From contig PLXQ01000001.1 of NCBI GenBank assembly GCA_003151475.1, forward strand, positions 1 to 43,660: a stretch of DNA of 43,660 nt. Direction: 5' to 3'. Origin of the DNA: Acidimicrobiaceae bacterium (GTDB taxonomy: Bacteria; Actinomycetota; Acidimicrobiia; Acidimicrobiales; UBA8190). Both the position numbers and the translations under genes were made by a program. Shown piece by piece: positions 33,721-42,136 of this stretch. Numbering within the stretch: the first letter of the stretch is position 1; each line of letters opens with the position of its first letter. Below the pieces are notes generated by a model that worked only from the letters and a program-made list of their open reading frames with translations, did not search any database and was not told the DNA's origin.

Positions 33721-34653
33721 TCAGGGCCGTTCAGAGTAGAGCGGGAAACGCCGGCGGCGGGAAACGCGCATGGCCAAGGTCCCAAGAGCAAGAAGGACGA
33801 TCCCCACGAACAGCAGAGGCCCGGTGTTCATGCCGGTGAAAGCGAGGGCCGAACTACTCGCCTTGGTCGCCGCGGCAGGCTGTATGGATGGAACGGTCCC
33901 CACCGGTGTCGGATTCGCCGCACTGGGCGGAGGGTTGGAGCCTCCACCGGCCGCCGTCGATACCGCCGCCGCGTAGAAGACACCAGCGGCGGATCCACCA
34001 GAGGGCACCACCACCGATTCGGACGCCGTGGAGCCGCTCGACCCGACGGTCGCCGATCCGCCGCAGGCGACGAATACAAAGCCGGACGGAGCGCCGGCCG
34101 TCATGGTATAGCTCCCAGCGAGCACAGGAGTCGCCGAAAGCGGGTTCGGTTGCGACGCCAGTGTCTGCGGACCCGTAGCGGCCAACGCGCCTCCGGGGAT
34201 CTCGGTCGTCGTCTGGACGCCAGTCGCGCCACAGGCGTAGATGTGACCGGCAATGGTCGAAACCGGCCCGCAACCGGGTACGGTGGCCCGTGTTCCCGGG
34301 TAGTAGTAGTAGTAAGTCTTGCTACCCGGTTGGGCCACGGAGATGTCGGCCTGGAACGTACAGTCGGCTGTCGCCGGCACAGGCACGGTCAAGGTCCCTG
34401 CGGTGGCGATGTCCACACCCTCAAGAGTGCCGGAGGACCAGAGCCGCAATCTCCACGAATCGCCGTTCGACACGGGGATGGTGAAGGTCGCTTGCGTCTT
34501 CGTGATCACAGGACGGGGAGTCGAGGCGTGGGCGGGTAGGGCCAACGCAATCCCGACGGTGACACTCAAGGTGAGCACTACGACGATGTGGCTTGCGAAC
34601 CGCTTTGGACGAAGATTCTGGACCAATGCACCTGCCCATCCGGTCACACCCAT
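33721..34653 (-). CDS. Secreted cell-wall protein with LAFTG sortase signal
   Basis: This 310-aa protein has an N-terminal signal peptide (FASHIVVVLTLSVTVGIALALPAHA) and a secreted region with four Cys and a YYYYY run. A Pro/Ser/Ala-rich stalk follows, then a sorting signal LAFTG, a hydrophobic helix (LLFVGIVLLALGTLAMRV) and a basic tail (SRRRRF). LAxTG is the form used by class E sortases of high-GC Gram-positives, so it is probably linked to peptidoglycan. ATG 34653 follows AAGGAG by 7 nt. No adhesin or enzyme domain is recognised in the middle. The role is unknown, with surface display as the safest statement. Confidence 0.8.
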   Translation of the reverse strand: MGVTGWAGALVQNLRPKRFASHIVVVLTLSVTVGIALALPAHASTPRPVITKTQATFTIPVSNGDSWRLRLWSSGTLEGVDIATAGTLTVPVPATADCTFQADISVAQPGSKTYYYYYPGTRATVPGCGPVSTIAGHIYACGATGVQTTTEIPGGALAATGPQTLASQPNPLSATPVLAGSYTMTAGAPSGFVFVACGGSATVGSSGSTASESVVVPSGGSAAGVFYAAAVSTAAGGGSNPPPSAANPTPVGTVPSIQPAAATKASSSALAFTGMNTGPLLFVGIVLLALGTLAMRVSRRRRFPLYSERP

Positions 34654-34991
34654 GGTTCCGCTCCTTCATCCCCCCAATCGTGTTGTAGATGGATCTGCAT
34701 CTCAGTCGTTACGGTCACCGTATGCAGCGCGCGACGGAGGTCGATAGAGTCGTTGGTCACATCGACGGGGTGTGCGTAGGAGGATCATCACGCAGAGAGA
34801 GGTGAACCACAGGGCCCCCACTCTCTGCGCGTTTCAGATTGCGCGTCGCGGATCAGATGGTGGGTGCAGGTGGGTCGATCCTGAAGATGCTTGCGAAGGT
34901 CACCCGTGATCTGGCGGTTGACGTCTGCACAGCGCTCTTGTTGTCACGATGCACGCGTAACATGTGAATCCAACGAGTCACCTCCCTGAAC
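34654..34991. other. 338-bp stretch without an intact gene
   Basis: On the minus strand the short frame ending at 34853 finishes in FRIDPPAPTI, resembling the end of the secreted fragment at 41096. It may be the last bit of a lost gene. Otherwise nothing coding is seen. The sequence CGCAGAGAG occurs near 34792 with its inverted copy CTCTCTGCG near 34821, a possible hairpin. Confidence 0.3.
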
Positions 34992-35482
34992 CAGTGGAAG
35001 AGGCATGGCGACAGAGCGCCCCACGAGCCCCTGCTCCTCCTATAAGACCTCGGCCGCATGGAGCGAACTGGATCGCCACGAGTCACCTTCAGCGAAGCCG
35101 AGGCCGAGGCCGAACTGAGCCACCACCTGGAGGAGTTCGAGTCCCCTCGCCACACCGGCGCCGGCTACTCGTTCCACCACCTCACATCCGACGGCCTGTG
35201 GGTTGTCCACATACCGGCCGGGGCCGGGAGCCCAACGCCTTGGCCCTTTCCTCGCTGCACCACAGGCTTTTCGACCGGGGACTCATCGGGCTGACGGCGG
35301 ACCGCACCGTCGCCGTGTCGAGTCACTTCATCGGCCGCAGTTCCGCCGCCGACTCCCTCGTCCTCTCGTTGGTGGAGCGGTCGATGCTGGACCCTCAGGC
35401 TGGTGAGCCGCGACCTCATGTGGACCATCTCGCCTGGCACGGGAGGGAGGTCTTTCGGGCACCGGCACGGGCGGCGGGGTGA
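34992..35482 (+). pseudogene. Broken phosphorothioate-DNA-dependent HNH restriction endonuclease (ScoMcrA/SprMcrA-like)
   Basis: One frame gives QWKRHGDRAPHEPLLLL, then an in-frame TAA at 35043-35045, then DLGRMERTGSPRVTFSEAEA and YSFHHLTSDGLWVV. This tracks the N-terminus of the sulfur-binding-domain endonucleases (APHKPLLLLYALGR, then the FxRLxxDGLWxV-type motif). After about 35220 another frame gives REPNALALSSLHHRLFDRGL, VSSHFIGRS and HVDHLAWHGREVFRAPAR, which is the HNH C-terminal part (ALHHxLFDRG, LAWHxxxVF). The central region of about 100 or more residues is missing. The gene thus has a stop, a frameshift and a deletion, and is dead. These enzymes cut DNA carrying phosphorothioate from Dnd/Ssp systems. 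Confidence 0.75.
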
Positions 35483-35697
35483 GCGACGGCCCGACCTTGG
35501 TGGGGGAGAGAATCGACTTCGCTCGCGGGATCGTCGTGACACAAGCGTGACACGCGAGGCTGAAAAACGGTGCGAGATGACGCGAAGCGCTGATCAACAA
35601 AACCCCAGGTCGATGGCGCTTTCTTGTCGAACCTGCAGGTCGCAGTCCCATGCTCAGGAGTTCATGCTCTATTACGACATTTAGAAATTCGTTGTCG

Positions 35698-35792
35698 GAA
35701 AGGCCTTTCAGCTGGAGATTGAAGTTAAGGCTTTCTGAAAACCGGCTCGCGTCCCGAGTCGCTCAGGGCCCCAGACAGCTGAATCTCCAGCT
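35698..35792. repeat. Palindrome and inverted repeat at the 3' end of the pseudopilin operon
   Basis: GAAAGGCCTTTC (35698-35709) is a perfect 12-bp palindrome. Directly after it AGCTGGAGATT (35710-35720) is repeated inverted as AATCTCCAGCT (35782-35792), reaching the stop codon of the PilX-like gene. The 61-nt spacing makes a simple terminator unlikely, but an RNA fold is possible. Confidence 0.5.
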
Positions 35793-37119
35793 ATGGAATG
35801 GAGAAGTTGGGAGTTGTCTGCAAATAGTTGGAGATCTGCCAGTTCGACTGTTGGAACTCGCTCTCGAGCCGCTGGTCAAAGTTGAGGTTGAAGCTGGGGG
35901 CTCCATTGGCGGTTACTCCCCCGAGGATGAGGCCCCCCGTCCAGGTGAGCGAACTGGCGGCGCCATTGAGCGTGAGGTTCATTCCCGGGCCCCAGAAGAC
36001 GGCGTTCACCTGTGAAGCCCCCAAGCCGGCTGTACCGCTGCCCCAAGCGTAGATCTGGAGGTCGGTGGGGTCACCTACCAGTCCTCCCTTGCAGATCCCC
36101 GAGCCCCCGGCCAAGGTCTCACAGGCGTTGACGGTCGATCCGGCGAAGCTGACATTGGGGGATGCCGTTGATCCCACCGGAGGGAACACGTAGATCTCGA
36201 CCCGTCCACCGTTCTGTTGGGGACTCTGGGCGTAGTCGATGTTGACCGTGCCCGTCATGGTGAGTCCACCGCGGCAGACGTAGACACCCGGCTCAAGGGT
36301 GGCGGGACCTGTCACGGTATAGCCGCCGACGTCGGACCCCGACACTCCTGGACTCATGCTCGTACAGGCGGAAGCGCCCGAAGACAGGCACGGCGTGGGC
36401 GGGTCGCCATAGGGATTGAGCGGTGCAGGACATGTTTGCGAGGGCTGCTGGGGGGAATAGATGGGACCGAGGCTCTCGTAGGGCGTACATTTCGAGATCG
36501 AGCCCCCGTAGTTGACGTATTCCACGACTTGGCCGTCCGGTGGGTTGTCGGGCGGGCCGTTGCAGGTCAAGGTGCCCCCCGGCCCCACGGCAATGCCCGC
36601 GGTGGCGCTGGGGACGGGATTCCCGTATGCGTCGGTGACGACGACGCTGGCCGTCGACTTGCCGTTAAAGGAGACGAATGCTCCCCCATCGAGAGCGTCT
36701 TGGAGAATCGGGATGTTCTTCACCGTGGCCTGCACAGCGTAGGAATCGTTGTGGACGGTTCCCTGCGACAGCACGGTAAAGGTGCCCGAAGAAACGTTGT
36801 ATCGCGCTGTGTAGACGGCCCCGGGAGCGCCCGGGATGCCGCTCAAGGTGCACTCCCCGCCGCTGTTCGGCTCGTTGCAGAACGATGACGGAGACGCACC
36901 CTGCTGGTCGATTTGGAACAGGGCGTCCGCCACTCCGGACTGGGCAAGCGCCCGAGCTTGCTGGATGTTGGTCTCGAGATTGGTGTTGGCGAGGTCCCCA
37001 TTGACCCGGACGAGGAGACCCACGCCGAGAAGCACGACGACGAGCATGATGGACAGGACGACCACCAACGCCTGGCCCTCGTCTGAACTTTCGCTGCGCG
37101 ACAGGCCCCTCACCCGCAT
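35791..37119 (-). CDS. PilX-like membrane-anchored pilus assembly protein
   Basis: This 442-aa protein starts with a short basic leader, then EGQALVVVLSIMLVVVLLGV as the single hydrophobic helix and VNGDLANTNLETNIQQARAL with AQSGVADAL, the N-terminal pattern of PilX-type minor pilins. A long secreted part rich in Gly/Ser/Pro with several Cys follows (repeated Y/V-G-G-x strands, LTWTGGLILGGV near the end), probably beta-rich. ATG 37119 overlaps the end of the PilW-like gene by 10 nt, so translation is coupled. It is the last gene of a three-gene pseudopilin operon. The ATPase, platform and peptidase genes are not in this window. Confidence 0.72.
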   Translation of the reverse strand: MRVRGLSRSESSDEGQALVVVLSIMLVVVLLGVGLLVRVNGDLANTNLETNIQQARALAQSGVADALFQIDQQGASPSSFCNEPNSGGECTLSGIPGAPGAVYTARYNVSSGTFTVLSQGTVHNDSYAVQATVKNIPILQDALDGGAFVSFNGKSTASVVVTDAYGNPVPSATAGIAVGPGGTLTCNGPPDNPPDGQVVEYVNYGGSISKCTPYESLGPIYSPQQPSQTCPAPLNPYGDPPTPCLSSGASACTSMSPGVSGSDVGGYTVTGPATLEPGVYVCRGGLTMTGTVNIDYAQSPQQNGGRVEIYVFPPVGSTASPNVSFAGSTVNACETLAGGSGICKGGLVGDPTDLQIYAWGSGTAGLGASQVNAVFWGPGMNLTLNGAASSLTWTGGLILGGVTANGAPSFNLNFDQRLESEFQQSNWQISNYLQTTPNFSIP

Positions 37120-37718
37120 CGACTGGCCCCCGGCGGTGCGTTCATGATGCTGACCCTGGTGGTGGTGCCGTAGGGAGCGGAATTGAGATTCGCCACTGAC
37201 ACAGTGACCTGAAGCACCGTGGTGGCACCGCTGATGCTCGCCGCCGTGGCTTGCGGCTCATCGACCTGATTGATGGCGCAATGGTCGTAATACCTGAACA
37301 CGGGCAATGAGGTGCCGTTGGTGACCCCTGTCAGCTCGACCTCCGGTGTGGCCGTGCCGCTTTGACGAGTGAGCTGCATGGTCGACGAGTCGTACTGCCA
37401 AGTGATAAGCGTGTTCGACGGCTGGATTGTCATCTGGAGTTCGTCGTTGTAGGCCGCAACTGTCGGGAGAGTCTCAAGCGGGTTGGCGGACTGGATGTCG
37501 TGCTGGAGCGCCAGCAGCGTCGACCGTACATTGGCCGCCGCGTTGGCGCTGTTGATGGTGGACGTCTCGGCCTTCCCGAACGATGGGATCATGGTGATCA
37601 TCATGATCACAATGACCAGGGTAAGCGTCGACGAGATCATCATCTCGATGAGCGTGAACCCTGACTGATGTGACCGCGCAGCACAGCATCGCCGGCGCGC
37701 GCGTCTGATGCTTAGCAC
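37110..37718 (-). CDS. PilW/PulJ-like minor prepilin
   Basis: This 202-aa protein has a basic leader (SIRRARRRCCAARSHQS) ending in the prepilin cleavage motif G-FTLIEMM, with E at mature position 5 as usual. The hydrophobic helix follows (SSTLTLVIVIMMITMI). The rest has the pattern of PilW/PulJ proteins: NAAANVRSTLLALQHDIQSA followed by strands and a disulfide-capable CAI...SRC pair. GTG 37718 overlaps the stop of the PilV-like gene, with AAAAAGGG upstream, and no longer start fits. The protein is processed by a prepilin peptidase encoded elsewhere and inserts into a type IV pilus or pseudopilus. Confidence 0.8.
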   Translation of the reverse strand: MLSIRRARRRCCAARSHQSGFTLIEMMISSTLTLVIVIMMITMIPSFGKAETSTINSANAAANVRSTLLALQHDIQSANPLETLPTVAAYNDELQMTIQPSNTLITWQYDSSTMQLTRQSGTATPEVELTGVTNGTSLPVFRYYDHCAINQVDEPQATAASISGATTVLQVTVSVANLNSAPYGTTTRVSIMNAPPGASRCG

Positions 37719-38995
37719 GCTGGCGTGCCCTTTTTGTCTTGACTGAATGACACCTGAACCGTGAGGTTCGTGGCCGTGCCGTTGTGGGAGACGGTATAGG
37801 TATGGGTTCCCGTGATGAATCCGTTGGTCGGGCACAGGCTGTATGTGTACTGATTCGCGGCCCATGCCAAAGCGTATGGAGAACCGGGATCAGCGCCGCT
37901 CGACGTGGCGGCCACGGTCACGGCATCCGCGTTGCTCACGCATGTGCCGGAATACGTCACTGTCATGGTGATGGGCTGGATCAGTTGACCGTTGGTCTTT
38001 GCTACGGTTGCCTGTCCCGATGCCTGGCCCGCCTGGCTCACCGTTAGCGTGTTTACCGTGCACGGTTGGGGTGGGGGAGTGAGGGTGGTGGCGGTCACCC
38101 ACGTCTGGGAGATGGCCCATTGGTCCCCGGCGGACGAAAAGGCCACGATCTCGAACCAATATGCGGAGCTCGATGCCAAGCCCGTCACGGTGAAGCTGGT
38201 CGCCGTTCCGAGGATCGAGCCGCTCGTCGATGAGCCGGTCGGCGCCCACGCCGATGACGTGCCGGTGGTGTCAGGGACGGCCAGATTATTCTGTCCGCCC
38301 GGGTCCGGCGCCCAGGCGGCGACGTAGTATCCGGCCGGATCCTGGGGTGCCGTCCAGGCGAGGTTTACCTGGGTCTCGCCGGCCGGATCGGCCGGCACGG
38401 TAACGGCGAGTTCGACAACATTGTCGGGGGCTGCGGAGGTGCCCCCGGGAGTGTTGTTCTGCGGACCGGTGTACTTTCCGAGTCCTCCGGGATAGAGGAG
38501 AATTGACTGCGTGGCTTGGGTGTTATGACCGTCCTGTGTCCACGACACCACGGCATAGACCTGTTTGTAGGCGTAGCTGTCCCCGCCGGAGCCATCGACC
38601 CAGACGACGTAGTTCGTCGCCGTATAGACAATCGAACCCACTTGCTGGGGCGTACTGGTGGGTTGGGTCTGGGGCGAGACTCCGGTCGGGGGGGATGCGC
38701 CCAGATCTACCGCCGGTTGGCCGTTGTACCCAGAAATCGTGAGCGGCGGGGTACCGAACTGGTTCTCGTAGAAGCCCAGGTCGGCGTATGTGGTGCCTTG
38801 GGCTTGGGCCAACTGCCCGTTGGCGATGGCGATTGCATCGCCGAAGTCGCGGTTGCTGGCGGCCACCGTCTCACCCCCATAGAAGAGGTTGGCCAGCGGT
38901 AGGAGCAACGTCCCCAAGACAGCCAGCGCAACCCCGACCTCGAGGAGAGCCATCCCACTCTCATCCACATTTCGACGTCTGCCGACAGCTCGCAT
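37712..38995 (-). CDS. PilV-like prepilin with fibronectin type III-like domain
   Basis: This 427-aa protein has the leader RAVGRRRNVDESG before the cleavage site, then MALLEVGVALAVLGTLLLPL, a pilin helix with E5. The secreted part has a pilin-like region (NRDFGDAIAIANGQLAQAQG). A fibronectin III-like stretch follows (VNLAWTAPQDPAGYYVAAWA, TSFTVTGLASSSAYWFEIVA), and the end is Thr-rich with three Cys. ATG 38995 is chosen since upstream codons are not leader-like. The ribosome site is weak. Pilins with FN3 insertions are rare, and the domain may mediate binding at the pilus tip. First gene of the operon, so the promoter should lie in 38996-39200. Confidence 0.75.
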   Translation of the reverse strand: MRAVGRRRNVDESGMALLEVGVALAVLGTLLLPLANLFYGGETVAASNRDFGDAIAIANGQLAQAQGTTYADLGFYENQFGTPPLTISGYNGQPAVDLGASPPTGVSPQTQPTSTPQQVGSIVYTATNYVVWVDGSGGDSYAYKQVYAVVSWTQDGHNTQATQSILLYPGGLGKYTGPQNNTPGGTSAAPDNVVELAVTVPADPAGETQVNLAWTAPQDPAGYYVAAWAPDPGGQNNLAVPDTTGTSSAWAPTGSSTSGSILGTATSFTVTGLASSSAYWFEIVAFSSAGDQWAISQTWVTATTLTPPPQPCTVNTLTVSQAGQASGQATVAKTNGQLIQPITMTVTYSGTCVSNADAVTVAATSSGADPGSPYALAWAANQYTYSLCPTNGFITGTHTYTVSHNGTATNLTVQVSFSQDKKGTPAC

Positions 38996-39438
38996 TTTTC
39001 CGACCCGATTCCCGAACGTCTGGGTCCGCGGTCTGGGTCCCCCACACTTGCATTCGACTCCTTGGACACAACCATTGAACAAGGGCGGAACAAAGGAGAG
39101 ACCTGTCATTGGGTGCTTGTCCCTTGACGAATGCGCGGAACCGGAATCCAGTGGTCGGTTGCTTCCCGCCAACCAACGGATGTGTCCCTCGCTCAAGGCG
39201 TGGACGTGACCTCGTCCCGAAGGTTGGGCGGAGCTTGGGATAAGTCTGCTTTCGGTATCAGAACCCGGTTGTCCCCAGGAGCCTTATGAACGAAAGAAGT
39301 CAAGGGACCCACAACTTGGAGGAGACCTGAACCAGCAGTTGGTTTCTCACGCAGAGCCGGATCTAGTCGAGGGTCTTGCGCGCTAGGACGGCGAGCGGCT
39401 TGTCCGGCTCGAATTATCGGATCGAACGGACCGCAGAG
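38996..39438. other. 443-bp stretch before the pseudopilin operon
   Basis: No supported gene. It must hold the promoter of the minus-strand pilin operon, but I see no clear -10/-35 pair. A 14-codon plus-strand frame starts at ATG 39286, too short to call. Confidence 0.3.
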
Positions 39439-40071
39439 CTAGCCCGATCGTGGCTCCGAGGGGGTAAGCGAAGTGTTGCAGGCACTGGAACCGGCGGTGA
39501 CCCACACCTCTACGGGTCGTGACGGAGGAGCATTGACGGCGACGCGGACGTTGGCGATACCTCCGGAAGCGGACGCCATCGAGTAGTGAGCTGAACCTCC
39601 GGCAAAGATCAGGTCGACGGTCACCATGGCGCCCAACGGCACCTGGCTGACCTCGATCTCGTCGGTCGTGCCGGCAGAAGGATTGGAGACAAGGGCCTCG
39701 ACCGAACAGGGCGCGGCACTGGTGGTCAGGGGCACGATCGCTGCCGCCGCAGTGCCGGGACTCGACTCACTCGCTCCGCCCCCGCCTGCACCGGCACGGG
39801 AGGAGACGGGCGGCCTTGATGTCGCGAGAATCCCGATTGCGAATATGAGCCCACAAACACCGACGATGCCGACAATCCAACGCAAGACGGGGCGGCTCGT
39901 CTCCTCTGCATATCCTCCACTACTGACCGGGGCCTGCAGAGAAGATTGTGAGCCCTGTTGGGCGAGGTCCCAGAGCGATAAACCCCGGTCCATCGCATCT
40001 TTGAGGTCACTTGGCGTCGTAAACTCACTTCTCGCGGGAGGCTCGACCATCGCCTGCACTTTCTGAGGCAC
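39439..40071 (-). CDS. Single-pass membrane protein with external C-terminal domain
   Basis: This 210-aa protein has a cytoplasmic part with a short conserved-looking motif (TTPSDLKDAMDRGLSLWDLAQ), a membrane helix (VLRWIVGIVGVCGLIFAIGIL), a Gly/Ser linker and an external domain of about 100 residues. That domain has two Cys (APCSVEAL, SSACNTSL) that could form a disulfide, and beta-strand patterns (VTVDLIFAGGSAHYS, NVRVAVNAPPSRPVEVWV). The start may be GTG 40071 or ATG 40050, and neither has a good ribosome site. No family is recognised. It lies upstream of the pilin operon on the same strand, so a link to pilus function is possible but unproven. Confidence 0.62.
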   Translation of the reverse strand: MPQKVQAMVEPPARSEFTTPSDLKDAMDRGLSLWDLAQQGSQSSLQAPVSSGGYAEETSRPVLRWIVGIVGVCGLIFAIGILATSRPPVSSRAGAGGGGASESSPGTAAAAIVPLTTSAAPCSVEALVSNPSAGTTDEIEVSQVPLGAMVTVDLIFAGGSAHYSMASASGGIANVRVAVNAPPSRPVEVWVTAGSSACNTSLTPSEPRSG

Positions 40072-40427
40072 CGAAATGGGCCAGGGTCACCCCGGGCGGG
40101 GATCCTGTCGCTCGGACACCTGTCCCTAAGATCATCGGGGCTCAGCCTCTTGGACCTTAGGGCGCGACGCTCTGGTGGGTGTAGGCGGTATGAAGCGGGG
40201 ACAAGAGATTGCCCGCGAGATTCACCCAACCGGCTCTCGTGCGTGCTCATTGAGTCTGGATGGCAGCCTGGTGGCTTGCCGGGGTCGGAGCCAACAGGGC
40301 AATTCCAACAGGCCAATTGCAATTCCAACAGACCAATCAATTGTGAGAGTCTTGTGAGCTTGCCAAGTATGAATCGCCCTGGGTTCGGTAGAGGCTTTGT
40401 TTCGCCCGGCGGTGCGAGGCGCTCTCA
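40072..40427. other. 356-bp upstream region of the TetR gene
   Basis: There is no gene here. It contains the tandem 20-bp repeat listed separately (40299-40338) and two TTGTGAG direct copies at 40341-40347 and 40352-40358. The rest shows no coding signal. Confidence 0.35.
40299..40338. repeat. Two tandem 20-bp repeats upstream of the TetR gene
   Basis: GCAATTCCAACAGGCCAATT (40299-40318) is followed at once by GCAATTCCAACAGACCAATC (40319-40338), 18 of 20 bases equal. CAATTG palindromes occur at the repeat junction and just after it. The 20-bp period puts copies about two helical turns apart, as operators often are. It lies 90 bp before the regulator gene and is a likely regulator site. Confidence 0.6.
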
Positions 40428-40943
40428 ATGGCCAACGAGTCGTCCTCAATCAGGGCGCGTGCTGAAGAACGGATCCTCGAAGCAGCCCGAGAGGTCTTCA
40501 TCGCCGATCCTGACGCGCCAATCTCGGCGGTGGCCCATCGCGCCGATGTGGGGATCAGCGCGCTCTACTCCCGGTACACAAGCAAGGACGAACTACTCCG
40601 CAAGCTGTGCAGCGATGCTCTGTCTCTCGTCATATCGATCGTGGAGATGGCATCGGCGGACGACCGGGATCCGTGGACCGTGTTCGCTGACTTCATGAAG
40701 AAGATGGTCGATGCCAACACCAGCTCGCTGACCTTGGCTCGGGCAGGCAAGTTTCAGCCAAACGAAGACCTGTTCACTCTGGCTGGTCGCTCGAACGAGC
40801 TGATGGTCGTGCTATTCGAACGCGTCAGAGGCGTCTTGCGCCCTGGCTTCGACGTCGACGATCTGTCCCTGATCTTCGAACAGCTCGCCGCCATCAAGTG
40901 GGAAATCCAGAGCGGTCTGTTCAATTGCGCCGACGCTATCTAG
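40428..40943 (+). CDS. TetR-family transcriptional regulator
   Basis: This 171-aa protein has the N-terminal TetR helix-turn-helix RAEERILEAAREVFIADPDA, ISAVAHRADVGISALYSRYT, SKDELLRKL. The ligand-binding part is mainly helical (FMKKMVDANTSSLTLARAG). The protein is some 20-30 residues shorter than usual and ends at FNCADAI, so the last helix of the dimer interface may be shortened. ATG 40428 lacks a clear ribosome site. The 20-bp tandem repeats upstream are candidate operators for autoregulation. No transporter or enzyme gene directly follows, so targets are unknown. Confidence 0.82.
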   Translation: MANESSSIRARAEERILEAAREVFIADPDAPISAVAHRADVGISALYSRYTSKDELLRKLCSDALSLVISIVEMASADDRDPWTVFADFMKKMVDANTSSLTLARAGKFQPNEDLFTLAGRSNELMVVLFERVRGVLRPGFDVDDLSLIFEQLAAIKWEIQSGLFNCADAI

Positions 40944-41095
40944 CCATCATCCTAATGGACTGCGTGGCGCCCCGAGCACGCCACTCCCTGGCACACCCCC
41001 CACCTGGGCCGAGATCAGTGGTCGTTGGTCGGCGACCAATCGTGGAGCCTTGATGCTTCGAAGGGTGGATTGTGAGTGGGCGATGAGCCCTCGTC

Positions 41096-41608
41096 TTAGA
41101 TCGTGGGGACGGGCGCGTGGATGCTGTACGTCGTTGTGTAGGTGCTATGGATACCGGCCAGAACGTCGGCAATCACACTCGAGTCGCCGGCTGCACACGA
41201 GGCGCCGCTGAAGACGAACACCGCGTTTCCGTCGTTGTCCAATGTGGCCGTGGCTGTCGAACCATTGAACGATCCGCCGTTCGAGATCCAGGTGATGCCA
41301 CCGAGGCAGCGGCTGAGCAGCTGGGTGGATTCGATCTCCACGCTCTGCTCTGCGTAAACGGGATCGGTCTCCACATAGAACACGGAAGAGACGTCGGAAT
41401 TTCCACTGGCCGGACTGTTGCCTGTCTCCACTTCGGCTGCCGGGTACCCGAACACCCCGGCGGGGGTGACGGCCGGGGGCTGGGCGTTCACGGTACCCAG
41501 GGCCGTCAGAAATGGGGCCACCGTGAGATCGGCCTCGATGACGTGTTGTCCGCCACTCCCAACCCATCCTGCTGCACTCTGGAGGTATGGAACACGACTC
41601 CCCAGCAA
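41096..41608 (-). pseudogene. 5'-truncated secreted-protein fragment (C-terminal part only)
   Basis: The minus-strand frame encodes ADLTVAPFLTALGTVNAQPP, VFGYPAAEVETGNSPASG, FYVETDPVYAEQSVEIES, TATATLDNDGNAVFVFSGAS and the end TYSIHAPVPTI. It looks like the beta-rich C-terminus of a larger exported actinobacterial surface protein. There is no signal peptide, no plausible start codon with ribosome site, and the region before QHVIEADL overlaps the start of the HTH gene on the other strand. I therefore read it as a 5'-truncated gene. It could still be a small gene starting within the frame. Confidence 0.5.
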
Positions 41609-41618
41609 GGTCGGACCG

Positions 41619-41888
41619 ATGACCGCAGAGTGGTCACGAACCGTCTCCGCCGACGAGGCCCACCGCCGAGCCGCCGGCCGCCGGGCCTACAACCTGCGCC
41701 GCCAGCTCGACGCTTCATACCGCCGGGCCGAGGTCGTCCGTCTTCTCGCCCGGTACGATCTCAGACCCGGCGTACGGGCCCGAATCGCTGCAGACCTCCA
41801 TGTCCATCCGACCACCATTGGCAGGGACCTGGCGATGATCCTCGACCACATGGAGCCCAGCCAGACTGCGGGAGTGGAGGTGTCGTGA
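41619..41888 (+). CDS. 89-aa helix-turn-helix protein
   Basis: The protein is basic at the N-terminus (RRAAGRRAYNLRRQLDASYRR) and has a predicted helix-turn-helix (VRARIAADLHVHPTTIGRDLAMIL) ending in an acidic tail. ATG 41619 has AAGG about 12 nt upstream. It is the first of a chain of small overlapping genes: its stop overlaps the GTG of the next. Similar short HTH proteins occur in phages and integrative elements as regulators or packaging helpers. No specific family is recognised. Confidence 0.65.
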   Translation: MTAEWSRTVSADEAHRRAAGRRAYNLRRQLDASYRRAEVVRLLARYDLRPGVRARIAADLHVHPTTIGRDLAMILDHMEPSQTAGVEVS

Positions 41889-42136
41889 CGGCATTGGCTA
41901 TCGCACCATCGCCCTCACCACCACCGTCGTCGTCCACACGGACGCGGACCAAGCCGTCGACCCGGAGAACGACGGTGGTCGCGTTCTACCGTGCTGGCCT
42001 CAACACCAGCCGAATCGCTCATCTGACGGGCATCAGCCGGCGGCGGGTGACGGAGATCGTCAAGGAGTCGATTGGCCGGGCCCCTGGAGGACGCCGGCAC
42101 CGACGGAGTCCGCCGGCAGCTGTACGCCGAACTTGA
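41885..42136 (+). CDS. 83-aa basic helix-turn-helix protein
   Basis: GTG 41885 overlaps the preceding stop (GTGA). After a Ser/Pro/Arg-rich disordered start, VVAFYRAGLNTSRIAHLTGI and SRRRVTEIVKES form a resolvase-like helix-turn-helix. The tail is Arg-rich. It overlaps the next gene by 65 nt in another frame. The small size, charge and coupling suggest DNA binding, perhaps with the 89-aa partner. It might also be an Hin-type HTH domain left from a resolvase. Confidence 0.55.
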   Translation: MTALAIAPSPSPPPSSSTRTRTKPSTRRTTVVAFYRAGLNTSRIAHLTGISRRRVTEIVKESIGRAPGGRRHRRSPPAAVRRT

